A DNA stretch of 5,624 nt from an uncultured Collinsella sp. (GTDB taxonomy: Bacteria > Actinomycetota > Coriobacteriia > Coriobacteriales > Coriobacteriaceae), in contig CAMQJB010000075.1 of the NCBI GenBank assembly GCA_947002045.1, positions 1 through 5,624 on the forward strand, read 5' to 3'. Positions within the stretch are counted from its first letter, which is position 1, and every line of letters begins with the position of its first letter. This document shows positions 4,700 through 5,624 of the stretch, one piece after another. A program made the position numbers and the translations under genes. Below the pieces are notes generated by a model. It searched no databases. It saw nothing but the letters and a program-made list of their open reading frames with translations, and was not told the origin of the DNA.

Positions 4700-5494
4700 A
4701 TGGATACCAAGGCATTAAAGAAGCAGATGGGCGCCGCCATCGCCATGGTCCTCGTGGCAGCCGTAGCACTGGGCTCTGCCACGTTCGCATGGTTTGTGAG
4801 CAACAACAAGGTCGAGGCGACGACGTCTAAGATTGCTGCTCAGTCGAACTCGGCATATCTCGTGATTGATACTAAGACTACGACGAAGGCTTCTAAGAGT
4901 GCTGTCACTTCTGAGGTGTCTAGAGCGGATCTCTTTCCTGCTAAAATTGTGAAAACTGAGGGCAAGGCCGTTTGGAAGTCCGCTTACGCGTCTGAAGCTA
5001 CTGCCGCGACGATGAAGAAGGATAGCGAATTTCAGATTGATGACGGCACTGCCGATAAAGCTGTGAATGAGTACTATGCGGTCAAAAATACTTTCTATGT
5101 AGGTACTGGCACCTACGATGGTGAGTTCACGAACCTGCATATTACGGACGTGAAGGTTACTAACCCCACCACGGTGGATAACATGAATCTTGGCAACGCC
5201 CTTCGTGTTCTTGTTGTTTGTGGCAATAAGTGGGAGGTCTGGAGCGGTGCTGGCATTAAGCTCAGCTCGTCAAGTGATTCTGATCCGGCTAAGGCCAGCA
5301 ATTTGCTTGCTACCAATGATGCGGTGATCAAACGCGATAATGACGTTACGGTTCAGGTTTACCTGTACTACGACGGCGATGATGCAAATGTTTTTTCCAA
5401 CAATCTCGAGCATATCAATACTCAGGCTGGCGACAATGGTGTGACCATCACCTTTGAGGCGACGCCCAAGGAGTACGCGAAGACTTCTAACTAG
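4700..5494 (+). CDS. Secreted TasA/camelysin-like surface protein with a SipW-type signal peptide
   Basis: This 264-residue protein starts with a basic N-region (KALKK, 4-8), a hydrophobic core (11-26) and the segment GSATFAWFVSNNKVEA (25-40). This matches the form of SipW-dependent signal peptides, where a TFA-aromatic stretch replaces the usual AxA site; TasA itself has GGGTWAAF at this place. Cleavage is likely near Ala30 or Trp31, leaving about 234 residues. The body has alternating strands: KNTFYVGTG (129-137), a Thr- and Asn-rich middle (about 141-165), ALRVLVVC (167-174), VYLYYDGDD (220-228) and a final GVTITFEA (247-254). The DGDD pattern after a strand is shared with the anchored protein at 2614-3753. 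TasA-family proteins form extracellular fibres in biofilms; that role here is inference. The SipW peptidase is not in the window. Codons end in T or A far more often than in the neighbouring genes, suggesting either high expression with its own codon bias or transfer. The far upstream in-frame starts are unlikely. Confidence 0.78.
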   Translation: MDTKALKKQMGAAIAMVLVAAVALGSATFAWFVSNNKVEATTSKIAAQSNSAYLVIDTKTTTKASKSAVTSEVSRADLFPAKIVKTEGKAVWKSAYASEATAATMKKDSEFQIDDGTADKAVNEYYAVKNTFYVGTGTYDGEFTNLHITDVKVTNPTTVDNMNLGNALRVLVVCGNKWEVWSGAGIKLSSSSDSDPAKASNLLATNDAVIKRDNDVTVQVYLYYDGDDANVFSNNLEHINTQAGDNGVTITFEATPKEYAKTSN

Positions 5495-5532
5495 TCAGCG
5501 CTTGCTTCGTCGTTTTTGAGATTCCAGAATGC

Positions 5533-5559
5533 CGGGGGGCGCCCCCGCGGGGCCCCCCG
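5533..5559 (+). terminator. Very GC-rich hairpin after the secreted protein gene
   Basis: CGGGGGGC (5533-5540) pairs perfectly with GCCCCCCG (5552-5559), giving an 8-bp all-GC stem about 40 nt after the stop. Inner pairings such as GCCCC (5541-5545) with GGGGC (5549-5553) compete with it. The tail, TCTATAAAAGATTTT, is only partly T-rich. It is probably a transcription end. The remaining bases, 5560-5624, show no gene; the octamer CTATAAAA occurs there twice (5562-5569 and 5605-5612). Confidence 0.55.
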
Positions 5560-5624
5560 CTCTATAAAAGATTTTGCGTTAGAAAGACCCCCCACGAAAA
5601 CACGCTATAAAACAGACCAATTGG

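Noticed and set aside
5562..5612. Two CTATAAAA octamers as promoter -10 boxes for a gene beyond the window
   Set aside because: No -35 box lies at the right distance from either, and no downstream gene is visible.

Overview
The window looks like chromosomal DNA from a GC-rich anaerobic actinobacterium. Coriobacteriia, and Collinsella or a relative in particular, fits best. This is an inference from the GC-rich codon use of four of the five genes, the purine-rich ribosome binding sites and the kinds of protein encoded; no rRNA or other taxonomic marker is present. There is no tRNA, CRISPR array, insertion sequence or phage gene.

Layout. Positions 1-337 are an AT-rich, gene-free control region. 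It starts with a strong hairpin terminator (22-47), then holds two near-identical 64-bp repeats (52-115 and 217-280) built from a GAGAGATAA motif, with a long hairpin (131-159) between them. It leads into a 491-residue protein (338-1813, +) of COG2865 type: an AlbA_2 (Schlafen-type) domain, a GHKL-type ATPase domain and a C-terminal winged helix. This protein probably regulates transcription and may act on the repeats upstream of it.

Next comes a likely two-gene operon. A PilZ-domain cyclic-di-GMP receptor with a YcgR-like N-terminal domain (1943-2608, +) is followed after 5 nt by a membrane-anchored protein (2614-3753, +). Its outer domain resembles the TasA/camelysin group of extracellular fibre proteins. 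A GC-rich hairpin separates this operon from a convergent small gene of unknown function (3817-4302, -).

After a roughly 400-nt leader or intergenic region (4303-4699) with several stem-loops and a possible anti-Shine-Dalgarno sequence, a secreted protein is encoded at 4700-5494 (+). It carries a SipW-type signal peptide and a TasA-like body, and its codon use is visibly more AT-rich than that of the genes before it. A very GC-rich hairpin follows it, and the last 65 bases hold no recognisable gene.

How the parts may work together. Two of the five genes encode TasA-like surface proteins, one anchored and one secreted, and the anchored one is coupled to a c-di-GMP receptor. A c-di-GMP-linked surface fibre or biofilm matrix system is therefore the most interesting reading. 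No SipW signal peptidase, diguanylate cyclase or phosphodiesterase lies in the window, so this link is inference from domain types and gene order.
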